From a virus: a stretch of DNA of 20,390 bases. Positions 6,810-14,261 of the stretch are shown one piece after another (the stretch's first letter is position 1; the number at the start of each line of letters is the position of its first letter). The notes below the pieces were generated by a model, which made no database searches, was not told where the DNA came from, and saw only the letters and a program-made list of their open reading frames with translations. The stretch is taken from IMG/VR virus record IMGVR_UViG_3300030419_007323, positions 1-20,390 of that record; one strand, 5' to 3'. Position numbers and translations under genes: made by a program.

Positions 6810-6844
6810 GGCACGTGCAGCTGCTGGTAAGGTGAAGCTGTGCC
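6810..6844. repeat. Stem-loop GGCAC/GTGCC with GCAGCTGC palindrome
   Basis: GGCAC (6810-6814) pairs with GTGCC (6840-6844). Inside is the 8-bp palindrome GCAGCTGC (6817-6824) and the motif CTGGTAAG that also occurs in the next two hairpins. It lies between repeat copies 5 and 6. Confidence 0.4.
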
Positions 6845-6903
6845 AGTCCGCAGCTGGTACTTTAGGAATTACTGAAGTAACTCCCACATATTGTAGGTCA
6901 ACG

Positions 6904-6992
6904 GTTCGCGAACTACTATATGTAGTATTCTATTATATGAATCAGCTTCTCTTCCCGGACAGAGCTGCCAGGGACCTGAGCTGGTAAGCTGA
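6904..6992. repeat. Three palindromic elements
   Basis: GTTCGCGAAC (6904-6913) is a perfect 10-bp palindrome. ACTAC and GTAGT (6912-6926) form a hairpin with a TATAT loop. TCAGCTT (6942-6948) pairs with AAGCTGA (6986-6992) around a GC-rich interior. All lie between repeat copies 6 and 7. Confidence 0.45.
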
Positions 6993-7052
6993 AGTATTTT
7001 ATTTTACAGCTTGATTATGGGAGAAAATGGGACTATATGAAGTTACTGAGAT

Positions 7053-7081
7053 AACTCCGCCCTTCCTGAGCGGAGTTTTTT
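7053..7081 (+). terminator. Intrinsic terminator formed by repeat copy 7
   Basis: AACTCCGC (7053-7060) pairs perfectly with GCGGAGTT (7070-7077), with a 9-nt loop, and a run of T follows (7076-7081). The rising arm is the end of repeat copy 7. It would stop plus-strand transcripts that cross the repeat region. Confidence 0.75.
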
Positions 7082-7121
7082 AGAAAGGAATTTAGGTCAT
7101 GTTATATTATATAATGGAGCT

Positions 7122-7166
7122 GCTTGCCAGGCTGCTGGAGAAGCTGTCACCGCGGGGATGGTAAGC
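7122..7166. repeat. Stem-loop GCTTGCCA/TGGTAAGC
   Basis: GCTTGCCA (7122-7129) pairs with TGGTAAGC (7159-7166) over 8 positions with one G-T pair. It shares the TGGTAAG motif with the hairpins at 6825 and 6982, so these hairpins appear related to each other. Repeat copy 8 follows within 5 nt. Confidence 0.45.
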
Positions 7167-7482
7167 CAGGAATTACTGAGGCAACTCCACGCTTCAAGGA
7201 ATTACTGAGATGAATCCACGCTTTATGTTATTCTAATTAATAACGGCGTCTTCAGGACATGCAAAGCTGGCGAAGGCAAAAAATCCTGCGGGAATGCTTA
7301 AAAAATCAACAGAAATAAAAGGTAATTATCCCATGTTTTTAGGTATTATTTCCTTGCGATTTTTTCTTTTTACCCTTACAAAATAAGAATGATTAAAAGT
7401 TTAAAAATTTCAATAGTACAAGGACATAGTTTTACGAGGTGTCTGTCTTTTTTAGATTAGTAGATTGTTACTCTTTAATATC

Positions 7483-7517
7483 GTGAATAAGAAATAATAT
7501 TTTTTCAAGCGACTTTC
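7483..7517 (+). repeat. Left inverted repeat of amidoligase cassette
   Basis: Reads GTGAA, TA, AGAAATAATATTT, T, TTCAAGCGACTTTC. Against the right copy it has one substitution and a 2-nt gap. It ends 30 nt before the amidoligase start. Its last ACTTTC can also pair with GAAAGT at 7533-7538, close to the ribosome site. Confidence 0.8.
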
Positions 7518-7547
7518 TTAATTTTAAAAATAGAAAGTGAGGGCTTT

Positions 7548-8591
7548 ATGCCTAATGAAGAAGCAGAAAGTAATACAATTATTTGTGAATGGTGTAATCA
7601 AAGTACACCTAGTTCTCTAATTTCAGAAAATGAATTTTGGAATTTATCAAATGTTTGCATTACTTGTAGTGATAATGATTTTCGTTATTCTGAGAGATGT
7701 GATGTCTATGTTGCCTTAGATGATTGGGACAGTTCAGAACATGACTACGAAGACGATTATGAAGACGAAGAAGAAAGAGACGAATATGTTTTTAATTATA
7801 GTAGACGAGTTAGTTCTAAAATTCATAGAATGAAATATGAAAAACCTTATGCTAATGAGTTAACTATAGGAATAGAATTAGAGGTACAATTAAGAGACAG
7901 TTCGAATTTAAGTAGAAATGATATTGCCTACAGTTTACAATATGAGGTTTTAAAAGACTTTGTTATTTGTAAAGAGGACGCAAGTATCGGCTATGGTTTT
8001 GAAATTGTTTCTAGTCCAGCTACTTTTGACTATCATAAATATAAATGGAATAATTTTTTTAATTCAGAAGAAATTAACAATTTAAAATCTTTTAGAGATA
8101 GTACAACAGGGTTGCATATTCATGTCGGACAAAGTTTTTTTTCTAGGTTGGCTGTTGGTAAAATGCTTTATTTTATTAATAGTGAACAAAACAGAAAATT
8201 TTTAGATTTGGTTAGCGGACGAAAAGAAACTAACTATTGTCATAGAAATTCATCTTTAAAAATTAAAGATGTAAAAACTTATAGAGATAGAGGTGCTTTG
8301 AATATCTTTGTTCACCATTCACCAACGCATGAGTTTAGATTGTTTAACGGCAATATTAAAAAAGCATCTTTCTTTAGATGTTTAGAGTTTGTTGTTTCAT
8401 TATCTAACTTTGTAAAAACTGAATGCTCTACGATTAATCCTAATTATATAGACTTTATTTCATATGTTAGGGTTAATAATTTTCATTATCCTTATCTTAC
8501 AAATTGGTTGTTAGATAAGAAATATTTAAAAAACATAAAACATAAGACAATGTTTTATGACAAAAAGAAAGCGAGAAAAGTATGTGTTTAA
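7548..8591 (+). CDS. Putative amidoligase (COOH-NH2 ligase) with N-terminal zinc ribbon
   Basis: 347 aa. Residues 13-40 have CEWC and CITC, a zinc-ribbon pattern, followed by a very acidic linker (EHDYEDDYEDEEERDE). The catalytic domain follows the amidoligase family, a glutamine-synthetase-like fold: TIGIELEVQ (106-114) with metal-binding Glu110 and Glu112, EDASIGYGFEIVSSP (143-157) with Asp144 and Glu152, GLHIHVG (188-194) with His190 and His192, and HEFRLFNGNI (261-270) with Arg264. All key positions seem intact. The family joins a carboxyl to an amine using ATP. GAGGG 4 nt upstream gives the start. The next gene overlaps by 10 nt and supplies the likely ammonia source. The substrate (protein, peptide, DNA or cell wall) is unknown. 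Confidence 0.8.
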   Translation: MPNEEAESNTIICEWCNQSTPSSLISENEFWNLSNVCITCSDNDFRYSERCDVYVALDDWDSSEHDYEDDYEDEEERDEYVFNYSRRVSSKIHRMKYEKPYANELTIGIELEVQLRDSSNLSRNDIAYSLQYEVLKDFVICKEDASIGYGFEIVSSPATFDYHKYKWNNFFNSEEINNLKSFRDSTTGLHIHVGQSFFSRLAVGKMLYFINSEQNRKFLDLVSGRKETNYCHRNSSLKIKDVKTYRDRGALNIFVHHSPTHEFRLFNGNIKKASFFRCLEFVVSLSNFVKTECSTINPNYIDFISYVRVNNFHYPYLTNWLLDKKYLKNIKHKTMFYDKKKARKVCV

Positions 8592-9445
8592 TAATAGTAG
8601 GCAATAAAAATAATGTTGTTAAAGAAAAAACAATATTAGAAAATGCATTATCAAGTAATTCAGACGGCTTTGGTTTAATGTATTTTAAAAATGATGATGT
8701 TGTATCTAAAAAAACTTTAAGCAAAAGTTTTGACGATATAAAAAATTTAATTCAATCTGTCTTTAATGATATTGATGAAGATAGTAAATTAGGTTTGCAT
8801 TTTAGATTTGCGACACAAGGAACAAAAGATAAAATTAATTGTCACCCTTTAACAGTTCTTTCAAAAAAAGAACATGGTCGTTCAATCAAGTTAATGCATA
8901 ATAGCCCAATGTTACCAACTGCAATCATTGACAAAGATAGATCGGATACTCATCAATTCGTAAAATATTATCTTCGTCCTGTTTTAAAATCTAATCCAGA
9001 TTTAATTTATAATCAAAAGTGGTTAGAACAATTAAATAGAGATGTAGATAATTCAAGGTTAGTATTTGCAGACGGCAAAAGTAAAACTTTTATTTATGTA
9101 AATAAAAAACTTTGGACGAAGAAAAACAAAGTCTGGTATTCAAATGAAAATAGTTTTGAGACTAGAACATTTGGGTTTAATTCTGGTTATAGTTATGGAA
9201 ATTATAAAAGTAATTATGATTTTTGTTATGAAGACGATAACAAAGAAGATTTAAATTATAATACTAAACAATTAGATTTTAATGGTTATGAAAGTTTAGA
9301 TGATTATTTAGACTTACCATTAGATGAAGAATTATTATCAAAACTTGATGAAAATCAATTAAAAGATTATGTTTCTAAAAATCAAAATGAGGTTGTTAAC
9401 TTTTTAGAAATACTTAAATATGATTATCTAGGTTATGATAGTTAA
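8582..9445 (+). CDS. Class II glutamine amidotransferase (Ntn hydrolase)
   Basis: 287 aa. After removal of Met1 the N-terminal Cys2 would be the nucleophile (MCLIIVGN). NSDGFGLMY (26-34), LHFRFATQGT (72-81), INCHP (85-89) and LMHNSP (104-109) match the class II glutaminase motifs; the usual HNG is HNS here. The enzyme would release ammonia from glutamine and pass it to the amidoligase encoded just upstream (10-nt overlap, coupled translation). The C-terminal third is unusual: rich in Tyr, Asn and Asp (around 195-230), then helical and acidic. Phage amidoligase plus GAT-II pairs were noted in comparative genomics of amidoligases (Iyer and colleagues 2009). Physiological role remains open. Confidence 0.78.
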   Translation: MCLIIVGNKNNVVKEKTILENALSSNSDGFGLMYFKNDDVVSKKTLSKSFDDIKNLIQSVFNDIDEDSKLGLHFRFATQGTKDKINCHPLTVLSKKEHGRSIKLMHNSPMLPTAIIDKDRSDTHQFVKYYLRPVLKSNPDLIYNQKWLEQLNRDVDNSRLVFADGKSKTFIYVNKKLWTKKNKVWYSNENSFETRTFGFNSGYSYGNYKSNYDFCYEDDNKEDLNYNTKQLDFNGYESLDDYLDLPLDEELLSKLDENQLKDYVSKNQNEVVNFLEILKYDYLGYDS

Positions 9446-9673
9446 AGATTAACCAAGCCGTTTGGTTATGACTGAAAGTCGCTTGAATAAATATTATTTC
9501 TTTCACTAAGTTAAAACGCTGAGGTTATTCCAGCCCTTAGGTACTTACATTTAATTATCAAATTCAATTAACTTTTATTTTTACCCCAACCCCCTAAATA
9601 CTAAGAAAGGTTCTCTCTGACTAGGTCTGTACTCCTGATTGATATAAACAGTATATATGATAAAAGATTCAAA
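9446..9673. other. Intergenic stretch before TerL
   Basis: 228 nt holding a small hairpin TAACCAA/TTGGTTA (9450-9456 and 9462-9468) without a T-run, then the right inverted repeat (9474-9506), then a C-rich patch (ACCCCAACCCCCTAAA near 9582-9597). It probably contains the promoter of the late head operon, but I find no confident promoter. The ribosome site before TerL is weak. Confidence 0.45.
9474..9506 (-). repeat. Right inverted repeat of amidoligase cassette
   Basis: On the reverse strand it reads GTGAA, AGAAATAATATTT, A, TTCAAGCGACTTTC, matching the left copy at 32 of 33 positions apart from the 2-nt gap. It lies 29 nt after the GAT-II stop. Confidence 0.8.
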
Positions 9674-11134
9674 ATGAAATTAGATCCTAAGAAACTAGAG
9701 CATATTTCAGACCAGGACCTTAAAATATTGCTACGCAAACTAGAACTTGAGTTTCAAACAAAAACTCAAAATGAATTTTTAATGTTTGTAAAATCAGTAT
9801 GGCCTGACTTTATTGAAGGAAAACATCATATTAAGTACGCTAATCAGCTTCAAAAAGTAGCAGATGGTACCTTAAAACGATTAATTGTTAATATGCCCCC
9901 TAGACATACAAAGTCAGAATTTGCCTCATACCTATTTCCTGCTTGGTTTGTTGGTAGGAATCCTAAAGCAAAAATAATGCAAACTACACATAATGCAGAA
10001 CTTGCTTTTCGTTTTGGTCGTAAGATGAAAAATTTAATTGATTCTCCTGATTATAGAAAAGTTTTTCCAGATGTAAAACTTGCTGCAGATTCTAAGGCCG
10101 CTGGCCGTTGGGATGTAAGTGGGGGAGGAGAGTATTTCGCAGCTGGTGTAGGAGGTTCAATAACGGGACGTGGTGCGGATTTATTAATTATTGATGATCC
10201 ACATTCTGAGCAAGATGCATTAAGCGATACAGCTTTAGATAGTGCATATGAATGGTACACCTCTGGACCACGACAACGTTTACAGCCAGGAGGAAGTATT
10301 GTTATTGTGATGACCAGATGGTCAACCAAAGATCTTACCGAAAGGTTGCTACGCAACCAATCAGAGCCTTTAGCCGATCAATGGGAAGTAATTGAGTTTC
10401 CTGCTATTCTACCAAGTGGACAATCTCTTTGGCCTGAGTACTGGACACCAGAAGTATTAAACCAGACTAAAGCCTCGCTGACCGAGGCTAAATGGCAGGC
10501 ACAATATCAACAAAATCCTACATCTGAGGAAGGAGCTCTTATTAAGCGTGAATGGTGGCAACGCTGGGAGAAAGAAGATATTCCTGATTTAATGCATATT
10601 ATTCAATCTTACGATACAGCTTACAGCAAAAAAGAATCTGCAGACTTTAGTGCTATAACAACTTGGGGTGTATTTAAACCCGTGGAACACGAACCGCCGG
10701 CCATGATTCTTCTTGATGCACGAAAAGGTCGTTGGGATTTTCCTGAGTTAAAAAGAGTCGCCTTAAAACAATATAAGTACTGGGAGCCCGAGACAACTAT
10801 TATTGAAGCCAAAGCATCCGGAATGCCTCTTACTCATGAACTTCGACAAATAGGAATTCCCGTGATTAACTTTACACCAAGCAAAGGAAATGATAAGCAT
10901 ACCCGTGTAAACGCATGTTCAACATTATTTGAATCTGGAAAGGTATGGGCACCTGATGAACGCTGGGCGGAAGAAGTTATTGAAGAATGCGCTGCTTTCC
11001 CTTATGGTGATCATGATGATTACGTTGATACCGTAACACAGGCATTAATGCGTTTTCGACAAGGAGGGTTACTGGCGTTACCCGACGATTATGATGACGA
11101 ACCTGTGGAGCGTGAGGAGAGAGAATATTACTGA
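9674..11134 (+). CDS. terL: Terminase large subunit
   Basis: 486 aa, usual size for the phage_term2/psiM2-like group. ATPase: Walker-A-like PPRHTKSE (75-82), Walker B LLIIDDP (170-176), coupling motif VMTRWS (212-217). Nuclease: SYDTAYSKK (312-320, Asp314), IIEAKA (376-381, Glu379), HDDYVDTVTQAL (447-458, acidic Asp448, Asp449, Asp452), all typical of the RNase-H-like nuclease. Together they pump and cut the concatemeric genome at the portal. Start at ATG 9674 has only a weak ribosome site. The stop overlaps the portal start by one base (TGATG). TerL lies about 5.4 kb from TerS. Confidence 0.95.
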   Translation: MKLDPKKLEHISDQDLKILLRKLELEFQTKTQNEFLMFVKSVWPDFIEGKHHIKYANQLQKVADGTLKRLIVNMPPRHTKSEFASYLFPAWFVGRNPKAKIMQTTHNAELAFRFGRKMKNLIDSPDYRKVFPDVKLAADSKAAGRWDVSGGGEYFAAGVGGSITGRGADLLIIDDPHSEQDALSDTALDSAYEWYTSGPRQRLQPGGSIVIVMTRWSTKDLTERLLRNQSEPLADQWEVIEFPAILPSGQSLWPEYWTPEVLNQTKASLTEAKWQAQYQQNPTSEEGALIKREWWQRWEKEDIPDLMHIIQSYDTAYSKKESADFSAITTWGVFKPVEHEPPAMILLDARKGRWDFPELKRVALKQYKYWEPETTIIEAKASGMPLTHELRQIGIPVINFTPSKGNDKHTRVNACSTLFESGKVWAPDERWAEEVIEECAAFPYGDHDDYVDTVTQALMRFRQGGLLALPDDYDDEPVEREEREYY

Positions 11135-13581
11135 TGGCAGAACAACCAATTAGACCCGAAGTAGAAGTTGAAGATTTAGTTATTGAAGATTCTGCTAATA
11201 TTGAAATTCAACAGCCAGGAGCTGTGACTCAAGAAAATGTAGAGATGATGGAAGATGGCTCGGCTATTGTTAACCCAGAAGAGATGACCGCGGCTCAAGG
11301 AGATTTTGGTCTTAACCTGGCAGAAGTGGTAGAAGAAACAGAACTTAATAAAATGGCGGATGATTTATTTGGTTTATATGATGAAGATAAATCTAGTCGC
11401 GGTGATTGGGAAAAAGCTTACGTTGATGGATTAGATCTTTTAGGATTTAAATACACCGATAGAACACAACCGTTTACAGGAGCGAGCTCCGTTACCCACC
11501 CTTTACTAGCAGAAACAGTTACACAATTTCAGGCGCAAGCCTATAAAGAATTACTCCCAGCTGATGGGCCGGTGAGAACACAGATTGTTGGCGAAATTAA
11601 CCCTCAGGTTCAAGAACAAGCTAACAGAGTTAAAGACTTCATGAACTATCAGATCATGGATGTCATGGAAGAGTATGATCCCGACATGGACCAATTACTC
11701 TTCTTCCTCCCGCTCGCTGGCAGTGCGTTTAAAAAGATTTATTATTCAGATTTAAAACAACGTGCTGTCGCCGAGTTTATTCCAGCCGAAGATATCGTGC
11801 TGCCTTATTTAACAACAGACATTCAATCGTGTGAGCGTGTTTGTCATGTTGTAACTATGATGGATAATGAATTACGAAAAAAACAAGCTTCTGGTTTTTT
11901 CCGTGATATTGATATTAAACCTTCTTTACCAACCGACAGCGACATTCAAAATAAATATAACGACTTAGAGGGAACGAATGAAGAAACATCTATGGATGTT
12001 TATAATCTTTTAGAATTTCACGTGGATTTAGATCTAGTGGGATTTGAAGATCCAAGTGGTGTTAAGGTTCCTTACATTGTAACTATTGACAAAGGCTCTA
12101 ATAAAGTATTGTCCATATATCGTAACTGGAATCCTAATGATCCCCTTAAAAAGAAAATACAATATTTTGTACACTATAAGTTTTTACCTGGTCTTGGGTT
12201 TTATGGCTTTGGCCTTATCCACATGCTCGGCGGATTATCAAGAACTGCAACAGCAGCCCTCCGTCAGCTTATCGACGCTGGTACGTTGTCCAATCTCCCT
12301 GCAGGTTTTAAAGCAAGAGGGTTGCGAATTCGGGATGACGATAATCCCCTTCAACCAGGAGAGTTTAGAGATGTCGACGCCCCCAGTGGAAATCTTAGAG
12401 AAGGATTAGTTCCTTTACCTTACAAAGGTCCTGATCAAACTTTATTTCAACTATTAGGTTTTGTTGTTCAAGCAGGTCAAAAGTTTGCTGCTATTGCTGA
12501 TCAAAAAATGGGTGAAGGCTCACAAGCAAATCCAGTTGGCACAACCATGGCATTAATTGAACGTGGAACAAAAGTGATGAATGCAATTCATAAACGTTTG
12601 CATTACTCACAGAAAAAAGAATTTAAATTATTAGCAAGAGTTATTCAATTATATCTTCCACCGGAATATCCTTACATGGTTAAGGGTGGAAATCAAATGA
12701 TCAAACAACAAGATTTTGATGAACGGGTAGATATTATTCCTGTTTCTGATCCTAATATTTTTTCTATGGCGCAAAGAGTTACCCTGGCACAAACACAAAT
12801 GCAAATGGCTCAAGCAGCTCCAGAATTACATAACATGTATGAAGCTTATAGAAGAATGTATATGGCTCTTGGCGTAAGAGATATTGATGTTATCTTACCT
12901 CAACCACCTAAACCTGCGCCTTTAGATCCAGCGAGGGAAAATGCAAATGCTTTAGCAGGACAAAAATTAGAAGCTTTTCCTCAACAAGATCATGAAGCCC
13001 ATATGGATGCACACCGTGCTTTTATGAGTTCAGTACTGGTTAGACAAAATCCTCAAGTTATGTCTATTTTACAAGCCCATATTTCTGAGCATATTTCTTT
13101 ATTAGCAACCGAACAAGTTCAAGAAAAAATGAAAGAACAAATAGCAGCTCAACAACAGATGATGATGCAGGCTCAACAGAACCCTCAAATGCAACAACAG
13201 GCACAGCAAGCGCAACAAATATTAGATATAGAGTTATCGAAGATGGTAGCTATTATAGTAGGTGAAATAACTAGCAAAATGTTAGCCGAAGAAGAGGAAA
13301 TGTTACAGTCACAATCGCAAGATCCTCTTGTAGACCTAAAACAACAAGAAATTGACCTTCGAGAAAAAGATATTCAACGCAAAGCCATGGAAGAACAACA
13401 AAAATTAGAGTTTCAAAACAAAAAATTAGGTCAAAATACTGATATGCAACAAGAAAAAATTCAATCTCAAGAAGATATTGCACAATTAAGAGCAAATGTT
13501 AACTTAGAGAAGATGGATAAAGACATTCGTAACAAAAATATTGACTTGAAAGAAACTCAAATTCGTGGAAGAGATAAATAA
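11134..13581 (+). CDS. Portal protein
   Basis: 815 aa, long as in podovirus-type head-to-tail connectors and P22-like portals. Position directly after TerL, the block SSVTHPLLAETVTQFQAQAYKELLP and the region FVVQAGQKFAAIADQKMGEGSQANPVGTTMALIERGTKVM are typical. The C-terminal part has a Gln/Met-rich stretch (around 665-695) and an acidic/basic coiled coil (around 735-815) that probably forms the barrel inside the head. It forms the dodecameric channel for DNA. Starts coupled to TerL and its stop overlaps the next start (TAATG). Confidence 0.9.
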   Translation: MAEQPIRPEVEVEDLVIEDSANIEIQQPGAVTQENVEMMEDGSAIVNPEEMTAAQGDFGLNLAEVVEETELNKMADDLFGLYDEDKSSRGDWEKAYVDGLDLLGFKYTDRTQPFTGASSVTHPLLAETVTQFQAQAYKELLPADGPVRTQIVGEINPQVQEQANRVKDFMNYQIMDVMEEYDPDMDQLLFFLPLAGSAFKKIYYSDLKQRAVAEFIPAEDIVLPYLTTDIQSCERVCHVVTMMDNELRKKQASGFFRDIDIKPSLPTDSDIQNKYNDLEGTNEETSMDVYNLLEFHVDLDLVGFEDPSGVKVPYIVTIDKGSNKVLSIYRNWNPNDPLKKKIQYFVHYKFLPGLGFYGFGLIHMLGGLSRTATAALRQLIDAGTLSNLPAGFKARGLRIRDDDNPLQPGEFRDVDAPSGNLREGLVPLPYKGPDQTLFQLLGFVVQAGQKFAAIADQKMGEGSQANPVGTTMALIERGTKVMNAIHKRLHYSQKKEFKLLARVIQLYLPPEYPYMVKGGNQMIKQQDFDERVDIIPVSDPNIFSMAQRVTLAQTQMQMAQAAPELHNMYEAYRRMYMALGVRDIDVILPQPPKPAPLDPARENANALAGQKLEAFPQQDHEAHMDAHRAFMSSVLVRQNPQVMSILQAHISEHISLLATEQVQEKMKEQIAAQQQMMMQAQQNPQMQQQAQQAQQILDIELSKMVAIIVGEITSKMLAEEEEMLQSQSQDPLVDLKQQEIDLREKDIQRKAMEEQQKLEFQNKKLGQNTDMQQEKIQSQEDIAQLRANVNLEKMDKDIRNKNIDLKETQIRGRDK

Positions 13582-13925
13582 TGGTTAAATTTACTCCTGA
13601 ACAGATAAAAAATTTGCAAAAAATGATGAAATTGCAAAAGCAACAAAAAAATGCCAAAGCAAGATCTATTGATCCTCAAAATATTAATAAATCTTTGATG
13701 GCTAAGTTGATAAAAAGTCAAAAACTAAAACGCCCAGGGATTAATCCTTTGCAGATGGCAGCTAAAGGGGGTAGTATGTCCCTAAAATCAGCTTTTAAAG
13801 AAGTTAATCGTAACGAACCTAAGGCTGTTAAAAAAACAAGGAAGAAACATGGCAAACGACGAGCCCAAAAACAAAAAATTGCCATTGCTTATAGTAAGGC
13901 TGGAAAAGGTAGACGACGTGGCTGA
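13581..13925 (+). CDS. Basic small phage protein
   Basis: 114 aa, very basic. Helical N-terminal part (TPEQIKNLQKMMKLQKQQ) and a Lys/Arg-rich C-terminus ending QKIAIAYSKAGKGRRRG, a signature seen in small basic proteins of marine phages (from memory). It may bind DNA or be packaged in the head. The start is coupled to the portal stop (1-nt overlap). The last 77 nt are shared with the next gene in a different frame. Confidence 0.65.
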   Translation: MVKFTPEQIKNLQKMMKLQKQQKNAKARSIDPQNINKSLMAKLIKSQKLKRPGINPLQMAAKGGSMSLKSAFKEVNRNEPKAVKKTRKKHGKRRAQKQKIAIAYSKAGKGRRRG

Positions 13926-14148
13926 AGCTGATAAGAAAGAAATGGATATTTTATTACATAAATGCTATGACTTGCTTAATCATTGCATAGAACAGCAAGT
14001 TTCTGTTGATCCAATGATGATCGGTGCAGCATTTATGACCGCAGCTCGACAAATCTATGTAGATACGGTTGGGCTTCAACAAACTCAAGACTTGTTTCAA
14101 GTATTTACGGATCAAGTAATTGGAGATAACAACCAAACGATACACTAA
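13849..14148 (+). CDS. Hypothetical helical protein
   Basis: 99 aa. Helix-rich middle (KKEMDILLHKCYDLLNHCIEQQVSVDPMMIGAAFMTAARQIYVDTVG). The first 77 nt are shared in another frame with the basic gene, a long overlap even for this phage. The ribosome site GGAAGAAAC is plausible. No family recognised; position after the portal suggests a connector or head-completion role, unproven. Confidence 0.6.
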   Translation: MANDEPKNKKLPLLIVRLEKVDDVAEADKKEMDILLHKCYDLLNHCIEQQVSVDPMMIGAAFMTAARQIYVDTVGLQQTQDLFQVFTDQVIGDNNQTIH

Positions 14149-14261
14149 TGAAGAAGATAAAAAGATTAACACTAACAATACCTCCGAAACGAGGACCAAT
14201 GCCCCAGGGCATTAAAATAAACTACGCGAAACAAGGACCAAGGAGAGTAAAAAATGGGTAA
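14148..14261 (+). CDS. Small protein with PPKRGP motif (37 aa)
   Basis: 37 codons starting on the last base of the previous stop (TAATG). Sequence begins MKKIKRLTLTIPPKRGPMPQGI and ends basic (KQGPRRVKNG). LT-T-PPKRGP-PQG is, from memory, a recurring small protein motif of marine phages. It overlaps the next start by 8 nt, so both ends are coupled. Function unknown. Confidence 0.6.
   Translation: MKKIKRLTLTIPPKRGPMPQGIKINYAKQGPRRVKNG

Larger units (their letters stand above)
6577..7218 (+). repeat. Nine direct copies of AATTACTGAACTAACTCCC-like repeat
   Basis: Copies start near 6577, 6598, 6621, 6725, 6755, 6867, 7041, 7171 and 7200. All are on the same strand. The first half AATTACTGA is nearly invariant; the second half varies (GTCACTCCC, CTACTCCC, CTAACTCCC, GTAACTCCC, GATAACTCC, GGCAACTCC, GATGAATCC). 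A weak dyad is seen in copy 6 (TTACT-GA-AGTAA) and copy 7 (GTTA then TAAC). Spacing is irregular, and hairpin elements fill the larger gaps. Confidence 0.8.
6579..7547. other. About 970 nt without a convincing gene: repeats, hairpins and a terminator
   Basis: No credible protein was found on either strand; stops are frequent and no ribosome site opens a long frame. The block from about 6650 to 7290 is much richer in G and C than the surrounding genes. It contains nine copies of a 19-nt repeat, several GC-rich stem-loops and one intrinsic terminator, listed separately. The last part (7320-7547) is AT-rich and leads into the left inverted repeat of the amidoligase cassette. Options: structured RNA, protein-binding locus such as an origin or packaging site, or debris of a mobile element. 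Confidence 0.6.
7483..9506. mobile_element. Two-gene cassette bounded by 33-35 nt inverted repeats
   Basis: The amidoligase and GAT-II genes are enclosed by near-identical inverted repeats (7483-7517 and 9474-9506). The cassette is 2024 bp, more AT-rich than the head genes, and carries no transposase, resolvase or integrase. It lies in the unusual gap between TerS and TerL. This architecture fits a cargo cassette moved in trans or a phage moron. No target-site duplication is visible directly outside the repeats, so transposition is an inference. Confidence 0.5.

Noticed and set aside
6577-7218. CRISPR array
   Set aside because: Repeats are only 19 nt and divergent, gaps range from a few nt to over 150 nt and contain related hairpins, and no cas gene is near.
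9450-9468. Intrinsic terminator after the GAT-II gene
   Set aside because: The stem TAACCAA/TTGGTTA is short and AT-rich, with no T-run; kept only as a hairpin within the intergenic entry.
7470-9520. Insertion sequence with target-site duplication
   Set aside because: No transposase is encoded and the bases directly outside the inverted repeats do not match; therefore called only a candidate cassette.
10051-10356. Minus-strand 101-codon frame
   Set aside because: Antisense shadow of the terminase ATPase region.
12086-12409. Plus-strand 107-codon frame
   Set aside because: Out-of-frame shadow within the portal gene.
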